Part shown: positions 9,483 to 19,678 of the stretch, one piece after another
Position numbering within the stretch: position 1 is the first letter of the stretch
Layout of the letters: each line of letters opens with the position of its first letter
Notes under the pieces: generated by a model
Database searches by the model: none
What the model was told of the DNA's origin: nothing
Seen by the model: the letters and a program-made list of their open reading frames with translations, nothing else
NCBI RefSeq assembly: GCF_900046455.1
Contig: NZ_FCOT01000009.1
Location: 202,058 to 266,057, forward strand
Direction of reading: 5' to 3'
Source: Cellulomonas timonensis
Lineage (GTDB): Bacteria > Actinomycetota > Actinomycetes > Actinomycetales > Cellulomonadaceae
DNA: 64,000 bases
Program-made: the position numbers and the translations under genes

Positions 9483-10607
9483 GTGAGCAACGAGATCGAG
9501 ATCGGACGCGGCAAGCGCGGTCGGCGCGCATACTCCTTCGACGACGTGGCAGTGGTGCCCTCGCGCCGCACGCGCGACCCCGAGGAGGTCTCCGTCGGCT
9601 GGCAGATCGACGCGTACCACTTCGACATCCCGGTGGTGGCCGCGCCGATGGACTCGGTGATGAGCCCCGCCACGGCTGTCGCGCTGGGCCGTGCGGGCGG
9701 GCTGGGGGTGCTCGACCTCGAGGGCCTGTGGACGCGGTATGAGAGCCCCGAGCCGCTGCTCGCCGAGATCGCGCGGCTCGAGCCGGCGGAGGCGACGGCG
9801 CGCATGCAGGAGATGTACGCGGCGCCCATCCAGCCCGAGCTGATCGCGCAGCGGCTCAAGGAGGTCCGGGACGCGGGCGTGACGGTGGCGGGAGCCCTGT
9901 CGCCGCAGCGCACCCAGGAGTTCTCCAAGGTCGTCGTGGACGCGGGCGTGGACCTGTTCGTCATCCGCGGCACCACGGTCTCCGCCGAGCACGTCTCCGG
10001 CCGGGCCGAGCCGCTCAACCTCAAGCGCTTCATCTACGAGCTGGACGTGCCCGTCATCGTCGGCGGGGCCTCGACCTACACCGCGGCGCTGCACCTGATG
10101 CGCACCGGCGCCGCTGGCGTGCTGGTCGGCTTCGGCGGCGGCGCCGCGCACACCACGCGCGTCTCGCTGGGCATCCACGCGCCGATGGCCACCGCCATGG
10201 CGGACGTCGCGGCGGCGCGGCGCGACTACCTCGACGAGTCGGGCGGCCGGTACGTGCATGTCATCGCCGATGGCGGCGTCGGCCGCTCGGGCGACCTGGT
10301 CAAGGCCATCGCCTGCGGCGCGGACGCGGTCATGCTCGGCGCGGCCCTCGCCCGGGCCACCGAAGCCCCCGGCCAGGGCTGGCACTGGGGCCCCGAGGCG
10401 CACCACCCGAAGCTGCCGCGCGGCGAGCGCGTGCGCGTCGGCCAGGCCGGCACGTTCGAGCAGATCCTGTTCGGCCCCGGCCACACGGCCGACGGCACGC
10501 TGAACCTCGTCGGCGCGCTGCGCCGCGCGATGGCGATGACGGGCTACTCGGACCTCAAGGAGTTCCAGCGGGTCGAGGTCGTCGTCTCGCCGTACCAGCC
10601 GCACTGA
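9483..10607 (+). CDS. guaB3: GuaB3-type IMP dehydrogenase/GMP reductase family protein
   Basis: A 374-residue TIM-barrel protein without CBS domains, beginning IGRGKRGRRAYSFDDVAVVPSRR and ending with HVIADGGVGRSGDLVKAIACGADAVMLG, typical of actinobacterial GuaB3. The loop that carries the catalytic cysteine in true IMPDH reads GFGGGAAHTTR, with no Cys, so ordinary IMP oxidation through a thioimidate seems impossible. The family's role in actinobacteria is not settled, although cyanobacterial relatives have been reported as GMP reductases. It has its own leaderless promoter. Confidence 0.9.
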   Translation: MSNEIEIGRGKRGRRAYSFDDVAVVPSRRTRDPEEVSVGWQIDAYHFDIPVVAAPMDSVMSPATAVALGRAGGLGVLDLEGLWTRYESPEPLLAEIARLEPAEATARMQEMYAAPIQPELIAQRLKEVRDAGVTVAGALSPQRTQEFSKVVVDAGVDLFVIRGTTVSAEHVSGRAEPLNLKRFIYELDVPVIVGGASTYTAALHLMRTGAAGVLVGFGGGAAHTTRVSLGIHAPMATAMADVAAARRDYLDESGGRYVHVIADGGVGRSGDLVKAIACGADAVMLGAALARATEAPGQGWHWGPEAHHPKLPRGERVRVGQAGTFEQILFGPGHTADGTLNLVGALRRAMAMTGYSDLKEFQRVEVVVSPYQPH

Positions 10608-10658
10608 TCGCGGCGTCGTCGGGAGCGCGGTTCGTCCGCATGGGCCACGCTCCCGACG

Positions 10659-10670
10659 TAGCCTCGGTGC
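10659..10670 (+). promoter_or_regulatory. Leaderless promoter of gabD2
   Basis: TAGCCT ends 6 bases before the ATG at 10671, and there is no Shine-Dalgarno sequence between them. Confidence 0.65.
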
Positions 10671-12299
10671 ATGGCGCACGACCCTGACCCCACCCGGCTG
10701 ATCGACCCCGAGACCGACCCGCTCGCGACGTACGTGCTCGAGCCCGACGACGTGCGCACGCTGCTCGACCGCGTGGTGACGTCGCCCGGGGCCAAGAGCC
10801 ATACGACGCCCACGCCGTACACCGGCGCGCCGATCGCCGCCATCCCGCTGTCCACAGCGGATGACGTGGCGCGCGCGGTCGTCGACGCCCGACGCGCGCA
10901 GCGCCTCTGGGAGCGGACCCCGCTGCGTGAGCGCGCCGCCGTGCTGCTCCGCCTCCACGACCTGGTCCTCGCGCGGCAGGGCGACGTGCTCGACCTCATC
11001 CAGGTCGAGAACGGCAAGTCGCGGCAGAGCGCGTACGAGGAGGTCGCCGACGTCGCGATCATCGCCCGCCACTACGCCCACCGCGCCCCGGCCTACCTGG
11101 CGCCGCGCCGTGTGCGCGGGCTGCTGCCGGTGCTGACCCGGGTGGACGTGCGCCGCCGCCCGCTCGGCGTGGTCGGCATCGTCGCGCCGTGGAACTACCC
11201 GCTGACGCTCACCCTGGGCGACGCGCTCCCCGCACTGGTCGCGGGGAACGCGGTGGTGGTGCGACCCGACCCGCAGACGGCCCTGACGGCCCTGTGGGCG
11301 GCCGAGCAGCTCGAGGAGGCCGGACTGCCGCCGGGCGTGCTGCAGGTCGTCGTGGGGGACGGCGGCATCGGCTCCGCGGTGGTCGACCACGTCGACCAGG
11401 TGACGTTCACCGGCTCCACGGCCACCGGGCGGCTCGTCGCGGCGCGCGCGGGGGAGCGGCTCATCCCCGCGACGCTCGAGCTCGGCGGCAAGAACCCCAT
11501 GTACGTCGCCGAGGACGTCGACGTGGAGGTCGCCGCCGAGGGCGCCGTGCGCGCGTGCTTCTCCAACACCGGCCAGCTCTGCATGTCGATCGAGCGCCTG
11601 TACGTCCACGAGGAGGTCGCGGACGAGTTCATCGAGGCGTTCGTGCGGCGCACCCGCGCGCTGCGGCTCGGGTCGGGCCTCGACTACGCGTCGGACATGG
11701 GGTCGCTGACCTCCGCCGCCCAGCTCGCCCGGGTGGTCGAGCATGTGGAGGACGCCCTCACCCACGGCGCCCGGGTGCTCGCCGGCGGAGTGCACCGCAC
11801 CGACATCGGGCCGCTGTTCTACGAGCCCACGATCCTCGCCGATGTGGCGCCTCAGGCCCGCGTGTTCCGGGACGAGACGTTCGGCCCGGTGGTGTCGCTG
11901 TACCGGGTGGCCTCCGACGACGAGGCAGTCGCCGCGATGAACGACAGCGAGTTCGGGCTCAACGCCAGCGTGTGGACCCGCAGCACGCGCCGCGGCGCCG
12001 AGATCGCCCGCCGCGTCCGCTCAGGCACCGTGAACGTCAACGAGGCGTACGTCGCCGGGTGGGGCTCCACCGGCGCCCCGCAGGGCGGCCAGGGGCAGTC
12101 CGGGCTGGGCCACCGGCACGGCCCCGAGGGCATCTGGCAGACGACGGCGCAGCAGACCGTCGCGGTGCAGCGCGGCGTGCACGGGGTGCTGGGCGGCCCC
12201 GGCATCGGGCTGCACCGGCTGTTCGACCTGGGCGCCGAGCGGTGGACCGAGGTCTACACCGACGTGCTGCGGACGATGAGGGCGCTGGGGCAGCCATGA
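10671..12299 (+). CDS. gabD2: Succinic semialdehyde dehydrogenase (GabD2-type aldehyde dehydrogenase)
   Basis: 542 residues with the full aldehyde dehydrogenase architecture: PWNYPL, the NAD(P)-binding strand VTFTGSTATGRLV, the general base in LELGGKNPM, and the catalytic cysteine in FSNTGQLCMSIER. The order of motifs and the C-terminal GTVNVNEAYVAGWGS match mycobacterial GabD2. It oxidises succinate semialdehyde to succinate, feeding the TCA cycle. One oddity: the lysine usually found in the cofactor-binding KPD/KPS motif is arginine here (VVVRPDPQT). The ATGA overlap with the next gene suggests a two-gene operon. Confidence 0.9.
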   Translation: MAHDPDPTRLIDPETDPLATYVLEPDDVRTLLDRVVTSPGAKSHTTPTPYTGAPIAAIPLSTADDVARAVVDARRAQRLWERTPLRERAAVLLRLHDLVLARQGDVLDLIQVENGKSRQSAYEEVADVAIIARHYAHRAPAYLAPRRVRGLLPVLTRVDVRRRPLGVVGIVAPWNYPLTLTLGDALPALVAGNAVVVRPDPQTALTALWAAEQLEEAGLPPGVLQVVVGDGGIGSAVVDHVDQVTFTGSTATGRLVAARAGERLIPATLELGGKNPMYVAEDVDVEVAAEGAVRACFSNTGQLCMSIERLYVHEEVADEFIEAFVRRTRALRLGSGLDYASDMGSLTSAAQLARVVEHVEDALTHGARVLAGGVHRTDIGPLFYEPTILADVAPQARVFRDETFGPVVSLYRVASDDEAVAAMNDSEFGLNASVWTRSTRRGAEIARRVRSGTVNVNEAYVAGWGSTGAPQGGQGQSGLGHRHGPEGIWQTTAQQTVAVQRGVHGVLGGPGIGLHRLFDLGAERWTEVYTDVLRTMRALGQP

Positions 12300-13270
12300 G
12301 CGACGTGCTGGCTGTGAGCAGGCTGCTGGCCGACGCCGGGCTGCCGCCGCTGCCGCCCGCCGTCTCCGGCGTCGTGGCGGGCGCTGTGAGCCGTTCTGAG
12401 GCCGTCTACCGGGTCACGCCGGGCTTCCGGCCGGTGGCCCTCGACGTGCACGTGCCCGAGGCCGTCAGCGCGCCGGGCGACGCAGGCCGCGGAGTCCCGC
12501 TCGTGGTCTGGGCGCACGGCGGCGGCTGGGAGCAGGGCGACCGCCGCGACACCCCCGGCAACTGGCCCCACGGGTGGCTCTTCGAGGCGTGCGTCGCAGC
12601 CGGGCTGGCTGTCGCGACCCTCGACTACCGGCTCTCCGGCGAGGCCGCCTTCCCCGCCGCGTTCGACGACGTGCGGGCCGGTGTGCGCTACCTGCGCGCC
12701 GTGGCGCCGGCCCTCGGCGTCGACGGCAGCCGGATCGCCGTCATGGGGGAGAGCGCCGGCGGCCAGCTGGCCGCGCTCCTGGCGCTGGCCGGCACGGGGG
12801 TCGACATGGACGGGCTGGACGTGGGCGCGACAGACCCCGCCAGCGGGCCCGTGGGCGAGGTGGGCGACGCGTTCGCCGGGCCCGTGCAGGCCGCGGCGCT
12901 GCTCTACCCGCCCACCGACTTCACGCCTGCCGGCGCCCCCATCTCGAGCGCCTTCCCGGAGGCGGAGGGCGGCGCCGACGACCGGATGCTCGGCGGCCCC
13001 GCCACCGAGCGGCCAGCCGTCGCGATCGCGGCCTCGCCCGTGACATATGCGCGCCGCGACGCCCCGCCCGTGCTGCTGCTGCATGGCGATGAGGACTCGA
13101 TCGTGCGGCTCGACCAGAGTGTGCGGCTGCGCGACGCCCTCGTCGCCGCGGGCGCGCGCGACGTGGTCCTGGACGTGGTGCCCGGCGCCGAGCATTGCTT
13201 CGAGGGCGTCGACCCCGTGCCGCCGCTGGAGCGCGCGGTGGCCTTCCTCGCGGCCCGCATCGGGGTCTAG
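12296..13270 (+). CDS. Alpha/beta hydrolase, carboxylesterase-like (HSL/BD-FAE type)
   Basis: A 324-residue alpha/beta hydrolase. WAHGGGWEQGD is the HGGG oxyanion motif, VMGESAGGQLAALLAL holds the nucleophile serine in GESAG, LLLHGDEDSIVRLDQS the acid, and PGAEHCFEG the histidine, so the triad is complete. Such enzymes hydrolyse short-chain esters or acetylated sugars; no signal peptide is visible, so it acts in the cytoplasm. The start overlaps gabD2 by 4 bases (ATGA). The natural substrate is unknown. Confidence 0.85.
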   Translation: MSDVLAVSRLLADAGLPPLPPAVSGVVAGAVSRSEAVYRVTPGFRPVALDVHVPEAVSAPGDAGRGVPLVVWAHGGGWEQGDRRDTPGNWPHGWLFEACVAAGLAVATLDYRLSGEAAFPAAFDDVRAGVRYLRAVAPALGVDGSRIAVMGESAGGQLAALLALAGTGVDMDGLDVGATDPASGPVGEVGDAFAGPVQAAALLYPPTDFTPAGAPISSAFPEAEGGADDRMLGGPATERPAVAIAASPVTYARRDAPPVLLLHGDEDSIVRLDQSVRLRDALVAAGARDVVLDVVPGAEHCFEGVDPVPPLERAVAFLAARIGV

Positions 13271-13279
13271 GCCGGGACG

Positions 13280-13319
13280 CACACGACGCCGTGGCCCAGG
13301 CGGGCCACGGCGTCGTGTG
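13280..13319. terminator. Bidirectional hairpin between the esterase and ackA
   Basis: A perfect 18-bp stem (CACACGACGCCGTGGCCC with its complement at 13302-13319) and a 4-base loop lie between two convergent genes, 9 bases after the esterase stop and 33 bases from the ackA stop. Confidence 0.9.
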
Positions 13320-13352
13320 GTGCGGCGCTGGAGCGCGCCGCGACGTGCGGGG

Positions 13353-14612
13353 TCAGGCCTGGGCTGCCGCCTCGGCGATCGTCGCCACCGTGAGCCGGGC
13401 GATGGCCAGCTCCTCGGCCGTCGGCACCACGAGCACCAGCGTCGGGGCGCCGTCGGGGGAGATGACCGTCACGTCGGACTTGCGGCCCTCGTTGCGCTCC
13501 AGGTCGATCGTGTAGCCCAGGCCCTCGAGCCCGGCCAGGGCGTGCGCGCGCACGATGTCGTCGTTCTCGCCGATGCCGGCCGTGAACGACAGGACGTCGA
13601 CGTGGCCGAGCACGGCGGTGTACGCGCCGATGTACTTGCGCAGGCGGTGGATGTACACGTCCAGCGCGAGCTTCGCGTCCGCGTCCCCCGCCGCGATCAT
13701 CTCGTGCAGGGTGCGGAAGTCGCTCTCGCCGGACAGGCCCTTGACGCCCGACCGCCGGTTCAGCAGGTCGTCGATGTCGTCGATCGACATGCCGGCGTTC
13801 CGGTAGAGGTGGAACACGACGCCCGGGTCGATGTCGCCCGAGCGGGTGCCCATGACCAGGCCCTCGAGGGGCGTCAGGCCCATCGAGGTCTCCACCGCGA
13901 CGCCACCCTTCACCGCGGACACGGACGCGCCGTTGCCCAGGTGCAGGACGATCTGGTTGAGGTCCTCGAGCGGGCGGCCGACGATGTTCGCGACCTCGGC
14001 CGAGACGTACTGGTGCGACGTGCCGTGGGCGCCGTAGCGGCGGATCGAGTACGTCGCCGCGACGTCCTGCGGGATCGCGTAGGTGGCGGCGGCGTCCGGG
14101 AGGGTGCGGAAGAACGACGAGTCGAACACCGCGACCTGCGGCACATCCGGGAGCAGCTCGCGGGCGACCTCGATGCCGCGGGCGTTCGCCGGGTTGTGCA
14201 GCGGGGCCAGCGGGGACAGCGCCTCGATGCCCGCCACCACGGCGTCGTCGATCAGCGCGGGGCCGGCGAACACGTCGCCGCCCTGCACCACCCGGTGGCC
14301 CACCGCGACGACATCCGCCTCGGCCAGGTCCGGGCCGTGCTCGGCGAACAGCTCCAGCACACGGCGCAGCGCCTGGCCGTGGTCCGCGATCGGCTCGGTG
14401 AGCTTCGTGGAGACGCCCGCGTGCTTGTGCGTGAGCAGCGCGTCGTCCGCGCCGATCCGCTCGACGATGCCCGACGCGATCGCGTCGCCGCCGATCGGGT
14501 CGACGAGCTGGTACTTCACCGACGACGAGCCCGAGTTGATGACGAGCACGGTGCCGTGGGGGGCGTCGGTCTGCTGGCCCGGCTGGTCGCCGGATCCGTG
14601 GAGCGGGTTCAC
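13353..14612 (-). CDS. ackA: Acetate kinase
   Basis: A 419-residue ASKHA-fold kinase: [17 protein letters not shown] at the N-terminus (acetate kinase signature 1), [28 protein letters not shown] and FTAGIGEN at the C-terminus. It converts acetyl phosphate and ADP to acetate and ATP, the energy-yielding last step of the route started by Xfp and Pta in the same operon. The GTG start overlaps the pta stop as GTGA. A strong convergent terminator follows. Confidence 0.97.
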   Translation of the reverse strand: MNPLHGSGDQPGQQTDAPHGTVLVINSGSSSVKYQLVDPIGGDAIASGIVERIGADDALLTHKHAGVSTKLTEPIADHGQALRRVLELFAEHGPDLAEADVVAVGHRVVQGGDVFAGPALIDDAVVAGIEALSPLAPLHNPANARGIEVARELLPDVPQVAVFDSSFFRTLPDAAATYAIPQDVAATYSIRRYGAHGTSHQYVSAEVANIVGRPLEDLNQIVLHLGNGASVSAVKGGVAVETSMGLTPLEGLVMGTRSGDIDPGVVFHLYRNAGMSIDDIDDLLNRRSGVKGLSGESDFRTLHEMIAAGDADAKLALDVYIHRLRKYIGAYTAVLGHVDVLSFTAGIGENDDIVRAHALAGLEGLGYTIDLERNEGRKSDVTVISPDGAPTLVLVVPTAEELAIARLTVATIAEAAAQA

Positions 14613-16690
14613 GCGTTGTCCTCCGAGTGGGTGTCCAGGGCCTGCGCCTGGATGGCTGTGATCGCGACGGTGTTGACGATGTCCTGCACCAGGGCGCCGC
14701 GCGACAGGTCGTTGACCGGCTTGCGCAGGCCCTGGAGCACGGGGCCGATGGCCACAGCGCCCGCGGAGCGCTGCACGGCCTTGTAGGTGTTGTTGCCCGT
14801 GTTCAGGTCGGGGAAGACGAAGACGGTGGCCCGGCCGGCGACGGCCGAGTCGGGCATCTTCGTGTTGGCCACCGACGCGTCCACCGCGGCGTCGTACTGG
14901 ATCGGGCCCTCGACCGACAGGTCGGGACGGCGCTCGCGGACCAGCGCAGTCGCCGCGCGGACCTTGTCCACGTCGACACCCGAGCCGGACTCGCCGGTCG
15001 AGTACGACAGCATCGCGATGCGCGGCTCGATGCCGAACTGCGCGGCGGTCGCCGCCGAGGAGATTGCGATGTCCGCGAGCTGCTCGGCCGTCGGGTCAGG
15101 GTTCACGGCGCAGTCGCCGTAGACCAGCACGCGGTCCTCCAGGCACATGAGGAACACGCTCGAGACGATCGAGACGCCCGGGGCCGTCTTGATGATCTCG
15201 AAGGACGGCTTGATGGTGTGCGCCGTGGTGTGCAGCGCGCCCGAGACCATGCCGTCGGCCAAGCCGAGCTCGACCATCATCGTGCCGAAGTACGACACCG
15301 ACGAGACGATCTCGCGGGCGCGCTCCACCGTCATGCCCTTGTGGGCGCGCAGCTTCGTGTACTCCTCGGCGAAGCGCTCGAACATGTCGCCCGAGCGCGG
15401 GTCGATGATCTTCGCGTCGGCGATCTGCAGCCCGAGCTCGGTGGCCCGCGCGCGGATCGACGTCTCGTCGCCCAGGAGCGTCAGCTCGGCGACCCCGCGC
15501 TGCAGCAGCGTCGAGGCGGCCCGCAGGATGCGGTCGTCGTTGCCCTCGGGCAGCACGATGTGCTTGCGGTCCGCCCGGGCCCGGTCGAGCAGCTCGTACT
15601 CGAACATCAGCGGCGTGACGACCTCGCGGCGCGGCACGTCCAGCGCCGCGACGATCGCGGAGCCGTCCACGTGGCTCTCGAACAGCGACAGCGCGCTGTC
15701 CACCTTGCGCTGCGAGTCCGCCGACACGCGGCCCCGGGTCTGCCCGGCGGCGCTGGCGCTGCGGAACGTGCCCGCGTCCGTGCGGATGATCGGCAGCCGC
15801 GAGCCCAGGCCCTCGACAAGCTTCGCGACCGTCGGCGGCGGGAAGAACCCGCCGTTGAGGATGATGCCCGCCAGCGAGGGGAAGCCCTCGGCGGCGTGTG
15901 CCAGCAGCAGGCCCAGCAGGATGTCGGAGCGGTCCCCGGGGGTGATGACCAGCACGCCGTCGTGCAGCCGGTCGAGCAGGTGCTCGATCGACATGGCGCC
16001 CACCAGCACGTCCACGACCTCGCGGGAGAGCAGCTCCTCGTCGCCGACGGCCAGCGTGCCGCCGACGGCGTCCATGAGCTGCCGCACCGTGGGGGCGGTG
16101 AGGAACGGGTCCTCGGGCAGGGCCCACGCCGGCGCCACGGTGCTGACGGCCTCGCGGACCTGGTCCAGCTCATCCGGGACGCAACGGTTCGCGACCACGG
16201 CCATCACGTTCGCGTGGTTGGCCTCGAGCTCGCTGACCGCGACCTCCGTGATCTGCCGCACCTCGTCGGGCGTGCGGCCGTTGCCGCTGACCACCAGCAG
16301 CACCGGGGCGCCGAGGTTCGCGGCGATGCGCGCGTTGTACGACAGCTCGGTGGGCCCGGCCACATCCGTGTAGTCGGTGCCGACGATGACGACGACGTCG
16401 CACTGCCGCTCGACCGCGTGGTACCGCTGGACGATCTCGCCGAGGGCGGCCTCGGGGTCGGCGTGCACCTGGTCGTAGGTGACGCCGATGCAGTCGGCGT
16501 AGGCGAGGTCGACGCCGTCGTGCGCGAGCAGCAGCTCGAGCACGTAGTCGGGCGTGGCGGTGGAGCGGGCGATCGGCCGGAACACGCCGACCCGCTCGAC
16601 CGATCGGGTCAGGAGGTCGACGAGGCCCAGGGCGACGGTGGATTTGCCGGTGTCGCCCTCGGCCGAGGTGACGTAGATGCTGCGAGACAC
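14609..16690 (-). CDS. pta: Phosphate acetyltransferase, long form
   Basis: About 693 residues, the long Pta type: an N-terminal BioD-like P-loop domain ([19 protein letters not shown]), a central DRTGG domain, and a C-terminal phosphotransacetylase domain starting near [14 protein letters not shown] with [19 protein letters not shown] and STGESGSG. It interconverts acetyl-CoA and acetyl phosphate. I chose the GTG at 16690 (SRSIYVTS), although the frame is open to a GTG at 16765 that would overlap the xfp stop. It lies between xfp and ackA, so acetyl phosphate made by phosphoketolase can go either way. Confidence 0.96.
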   Translation of the reverse strand: MSRSIYVTSAEGDTGKSTVALGLVDLLTRSVERVGVFRPIARSTATPDYVLELLLAHDGVDLAYADCIGVTYDQVHADPEAALGEIVQRYHAVERQCDVVVIVGTDYTDVAGPTELSYNARIAANLGAPVLLVVSGNGRTPDEVRQITEVAVSELEANHANVMAVVANRCVPDELDQVREAVSTVAPAWALPEDPFLTAPTVRQLMDAVGGTLAVGDEELLSREVVDVLVGAMSIEHLLDRLHDGVLVITPGDRSDILLGLLLAHAAEGFPSLAGIILNGGFFPPPTVAKLVEGLGSRLPIIRTDAGTFRSASAAGQTRGRVSADSQRKVDSALSLFESHVDGSAIVAALDVPRREVVTPLMFEYELLDRARADRKHIVLPEGNDDRILRAASTLLQRGVAELTLLGDETSIRARATELGLQIADAKIIDPRSGDMFERFAEEYTKLRAHKGMTVERAREIVSSVSYFGTMMVELGLADGMVSGALHTTAHTIKPSFEIIKTAPGVSIVSSVFLMCLEDRVLVYGDCAVNPDPTAEQLADIAISSAATAAQFGIEPRIAMLSYSTGESGSGVDVDKVRAATALVRERRPDLSVEGPIQYDAAVDASVANTKMPDSAVAGRATVFVFPDLNTGNNTYKAVQRSAGAVAIGPVLQGLRKPVNDLSRGALVQDIVNTVAITAIQAQALDTHSEDNA

Positions 16691-16751
16691 GGGTGTTGCT
16701 TCTTCCTCTGAAGAGATCTGCTGGGTGGCGCGGTGGAGCGGCGGGGACGGG

Positions 16752-19244
16752 CTACTCGTTGTCACCGCCCGTCGCCGCTGTGGCGTCGTACATCGGGCCG
16801 GCGCCCTCGGTGGCGGTCTCGCCGGCGTCCGGCCACACCCAGTCGCGCACGGCGGGCAGGTCCTCGCCGTGCTCCCGGGTGTACTCGCGGGCCTCGATGC
16901 GGGCGTCCGCCATCCGCTGGCGCAGGCCCGCGGCCTTCGAGCGCAGGCTCGGCACCTGGTCGATGACGTCGATCACCAGGTGGAAGCGGTCCAAGTCGTT
17001 GAGCATGACCATGTCGAACGGCGTCGTGGTCGTGCCCTCCTCCTTGTAGCCGCGCACGTGGATGTTCGAGTGCCCGGCGCGGCGGTAGGTGAGCCGGTGG
17101 ATCAGCCACGGGTAGCCGTGGTACGCGAACACCACGGGCTTGTCCGTGGTGAAGAGCGTGTCGAAATCCCGGTCGGACAGGCCGTGCGGGTGCTCCTTCG
17201 CGTCCTGCAGCCGCATCAGGTCCACCACGTTGATGACCCGGACGCGCAGGTCGGGCAGCTCGCGGCGCAGGATGTCCGCCGCGGCCAGGACCTCGAGGGT
17301 CGGCACGTCGCCCGCGCAGCCGAGCACCACGTCCGGGTCCTCGCCGGGGACCTCGTTGCCCGCCCACTCCCAGATCCCCAGGCCGCGCGTGCAGTGCGCG
17401 ATGGCCTGGTCCATCGTGAGGAAGTTCGGCGCGGGCTGCTTGCCGGACACCACCACGTTCACGTAGTCGCGGCTGCGCAGGCAGTGGTCGTACGTGCTGA
17501 GCAGGGTGTTCGCGTCCGGCGGCAAGTACACCCGGACGATCTCCGCCTTCTTGTTGATGACGTGGTCGATGAAGCCCGGGTCCTGGTGGCTGAAGCCGTT
17601 GTGGTCCTGGCGCCACACGTGGCTGGACAGCAGGTAGTTCAGCGACGCGATGGGGCGGCGCCACGGGATCTCCCGCGTCACCTTCAGCCACTTGGCGTGC
17701 TGGTTGAACATCGAGTCGACGATGTGGATGAACGCCTCGTAGCAGTTGAACAGCCCGTGGCGCCCGGTCAGCAGGTACCCCTCGAGCCAGCCCTGGCACT
17801 GGTGCTCCGAGAGCATCTCCATCACGCGGCCCGCCCGGGCCAGGTGCTCGTCCACCGCCGGGTCGAGGAACTCGGCGTCCCACTGCTTGTCGGTGACCTC
17901 GAAGACCGCCTGCAGGCGGTTCGACGCGGTCTCGTCGGGGCCGAAGATCCGGAAGTTGTGCGGGTTCTGGCGGATCACGTCGGCGAGCCACTCGCCCAGC
18001 ACGCGCGGCGCCTCCGAGATGGAGCCGCCCGGCACCGGCACGTCCACCGCGTAGTCGCGGAAGTCGGGCAGGCGCAGGTCGTGCAGCAGCAGGCCGCCGT
18101 TGGCGTGCGGGTTGTCGCTGATCCGCAGCGGCCCGTCCGGCGCCATCGCGCGGATGTCAGGCTCGACCCGGCCCTCGGCGTCGAACAGCTCGTCCGGGCC
18201 GTATGAGCGCATCCACTGCTCGAGCGTGGCCAGGTGCTCCTTGGTGTCGCGGGCGCTGGCCAGCGGCACCTGGTGCGCGCGCCACGAGCCCTCGACCTGC
18301 TTGCCGTCGATGACCTTCGGGCAGGTCCAGCCCTTGGGGGTGCGGAAGATGATCATCGGCCAGGTGGGACGCGACTCGTCGCCGGCGGCGGCCCGCGCCT
18401 TGATCTCCGCGATCTCGTTCATCACCGTGTCGAGCAGCTCCGCGAACCGAGCGTGGTACGAGAGCGGAGACTCGTCGTCGAAGCCCGCGACGAACATGTG
18501 CGGCTTGTGGCCGTAGCCCCGCATCAGGTCCAGCAGCTCCGAGTCGGGGATCCGCGCGAGCACCGACGGGTTCGCGATCTTGTAGCCGTTGAGGTGCAGG
18601 ATCGGGAGCACCACGCCGTCGTTGAGCGGGTGGACGAACTTGTTGGAGTGCCAGCTCGTCGCCAGCGGCCCGGTCTCCGCCTCGCCGTCGCCGATGACGG
18701 CCGTGACCAGCAGGTCCGGGTTGTCGAACGCGGCGCCGTAGGCATGTGACAGGGCGTAGCCGAGCTCGCCGCCCTCATGGATCGACCCAGGGGTCTCCGG
18801 CGCGACGTGGCTCGGGATGCCGCCAGGGAACGAGAACTGCCGGAACAGCCGGCGCAGGCCCTCGGCGTCCTCGGTGATGTCCGAGTAGACCTCGGAGTAC
18901 GTGCCGTCCAGGTACGCGTTCGCGACGAGCCCCGGGCCGCCGTGGCCCGGCCCTGTCACGTACATCGTGGACTGGTGGCGCTCGCGGATCATCCGGTTGA
19001 GGTGCGCGTACAGGAAGTTCAGGCCGGGCGTCGTGCCCCAGTGGCCCAGCAGACGGGGTTTGACGTCGTCGACGGTGAGCGGGGTGCGCAGCAGCGGGTC
19101 GTCGAGCAGGTAGATCTGCCCGACGGAGAGATAGTTGGCAGCGCGCCACCAGCGGTGGATGGTCTCGAGCGTCTCGGGTCCGGCGCCCGAGCCCCCCAGG
19201 GGCCAGCTCTGCTGTGACGTGGTCGGTGGCGCTGTGGTGCTCAT
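16752..19244 (-). CDS. xfp: Xylulose-5-phosphate/fructose-6-phosphate phosphoketolase
   Basis: An 830-residue thiamine-diphosphate enzyme with phosphoketolase hallmarks: [36 protein letters not shown], the ThDP/metal motif [19 protein letters not shown], and ECQ-type C-terminal sequence [19 protein letters not shown]. It cleaves xylulose-5-P or fructose-6-P with phosphate to acetyl-P plus glyceraldehyde-3-P or erythrose-4-P. With pta and ackA directly downstream, the operon encodes a complete shunt from pentose or hexose phosphate to acetate and ATP. The ATG at 19244 follows GGCGGGA; the frame is open for about 70 more codons upstream, but these do not look like the family. Confidence 0.97.
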   Translation of the reverse strand: MSTTAPPTTSQQSWPLGGSGAGPETLETIHRWWRAANYLSVGQIYLLDDPLLRTPLTVDDVKPRLLGHWGTTPGLNFLYAHLNRMIRERHQSTMYVTGPGHGGPGLVANAYLDGTYSEVYSDITEDAEGLRRLFRQFSFPGGIPSHVAPETPGSIHEGGELGYALSHAYGAAFDNPDLLVTAVIGDGEAETGPLATSWHSNKFVHPLNDGVVLPILHLNGYKIANPSVLARIPDSELLDLMRGYGHKPHMFVAGFDDESPLSYHARFAELLDTVMNEIAEIKARAAAGDESRPTWPMIIFRTPKGWTCPKVIDGKQVEGSWRAHQVPLASARDTKEHLATLEQWMRSYGPDELFDAEGRVEPDIRAMAPDGPLRISDNPHANGGLLLHDLRLPDFRDYAVDVPVPGGSISEAPRVLGEWLADVIRQNPHNFRIFGPDETASNRLQAVFEVTDKQWDAEFLDPAVDEHLARAGRVMEMLSEHQCQGWLEGYLLTGRHGLFNCYEAFIHIVDSMFNQHAKWLKVTREIPWRRPIASLNYLLSSHVWRQDHNGFSHQDPGFIDHVINKKAEIVRVYLPPDANTLLSTYDHCLRSRDYVNVVVSGKQPAPNFLTMDQAIAHCTRGLGIWEWAGNEVPGEDPDVVLGCAGDVPTLEVLAAADILRRELPDLRVRVINVVDLMRLQDAKEHPHGLSDRDFDTLFTTDKPVVFAYHGYPWLIHRLTYRRAGHSNIHVRGYKEEGTTTTPFDMVMLNDLDRFHLVIDVIDQVPSLRSKAAGLRQRMADARIEAREYTREHGEDLPAVRDWVWPDAGETATEGAGPMYDATAATGGDNE

Positions 19245-19678
19245 GCAGTCCCGCCTTTCGTCCTGCCCCCGAGCCCGCGGCGTCGGAGGCATGCCAAGCC
19301 TTTCGTCTGTCGAGACGGCCGACTGGGACGTCTGACCCATGACCGCCTTCTGGCCCCTTCTGTCATACAACCCCATGCGGCGACTCCGCGCACAGCCCGG
19401 CCCTCGCGCGCGGAGAGGGCAGCCGCCCAGGTGGGGCCGTGTTCTCGGGCCCACCAGCACCTGCGTGTGTGGGCGAACTCACCGTGCCCGCGCGCGCGGA
19501 CGGTGAGTCGGAGGGCCTCCGGCGTCGTTGTCGGGTGTCGCGGCCGTCACACCCGCCGTCGACCCGTGCCGTGCGCGCCCGCTGGCCCACGCGCCCGGGT
19601 TACCGTGAGCCGTGCCCGCGACCCCGCCCCCCGCGACCGTCCGGATCCTCGACGACGGGACGGGTGGAGTCGACCACC
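19245..19678. other. Divergent intergenic region between xfp and SURF1
   Basis: A 434-base stretch without a gene I can support. It should hold the divergent promoters of the xfp operon and of the SURF1 gene. A hairpin (CTCACCGT at 19478-19485 with ACGGTGAG at 19500-19507) is the only clear structure. A TACCGT box near 19601 could be the -10 element for SURF1. No recognisable operator is seen on the xfp side. Confidence 0.5.
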
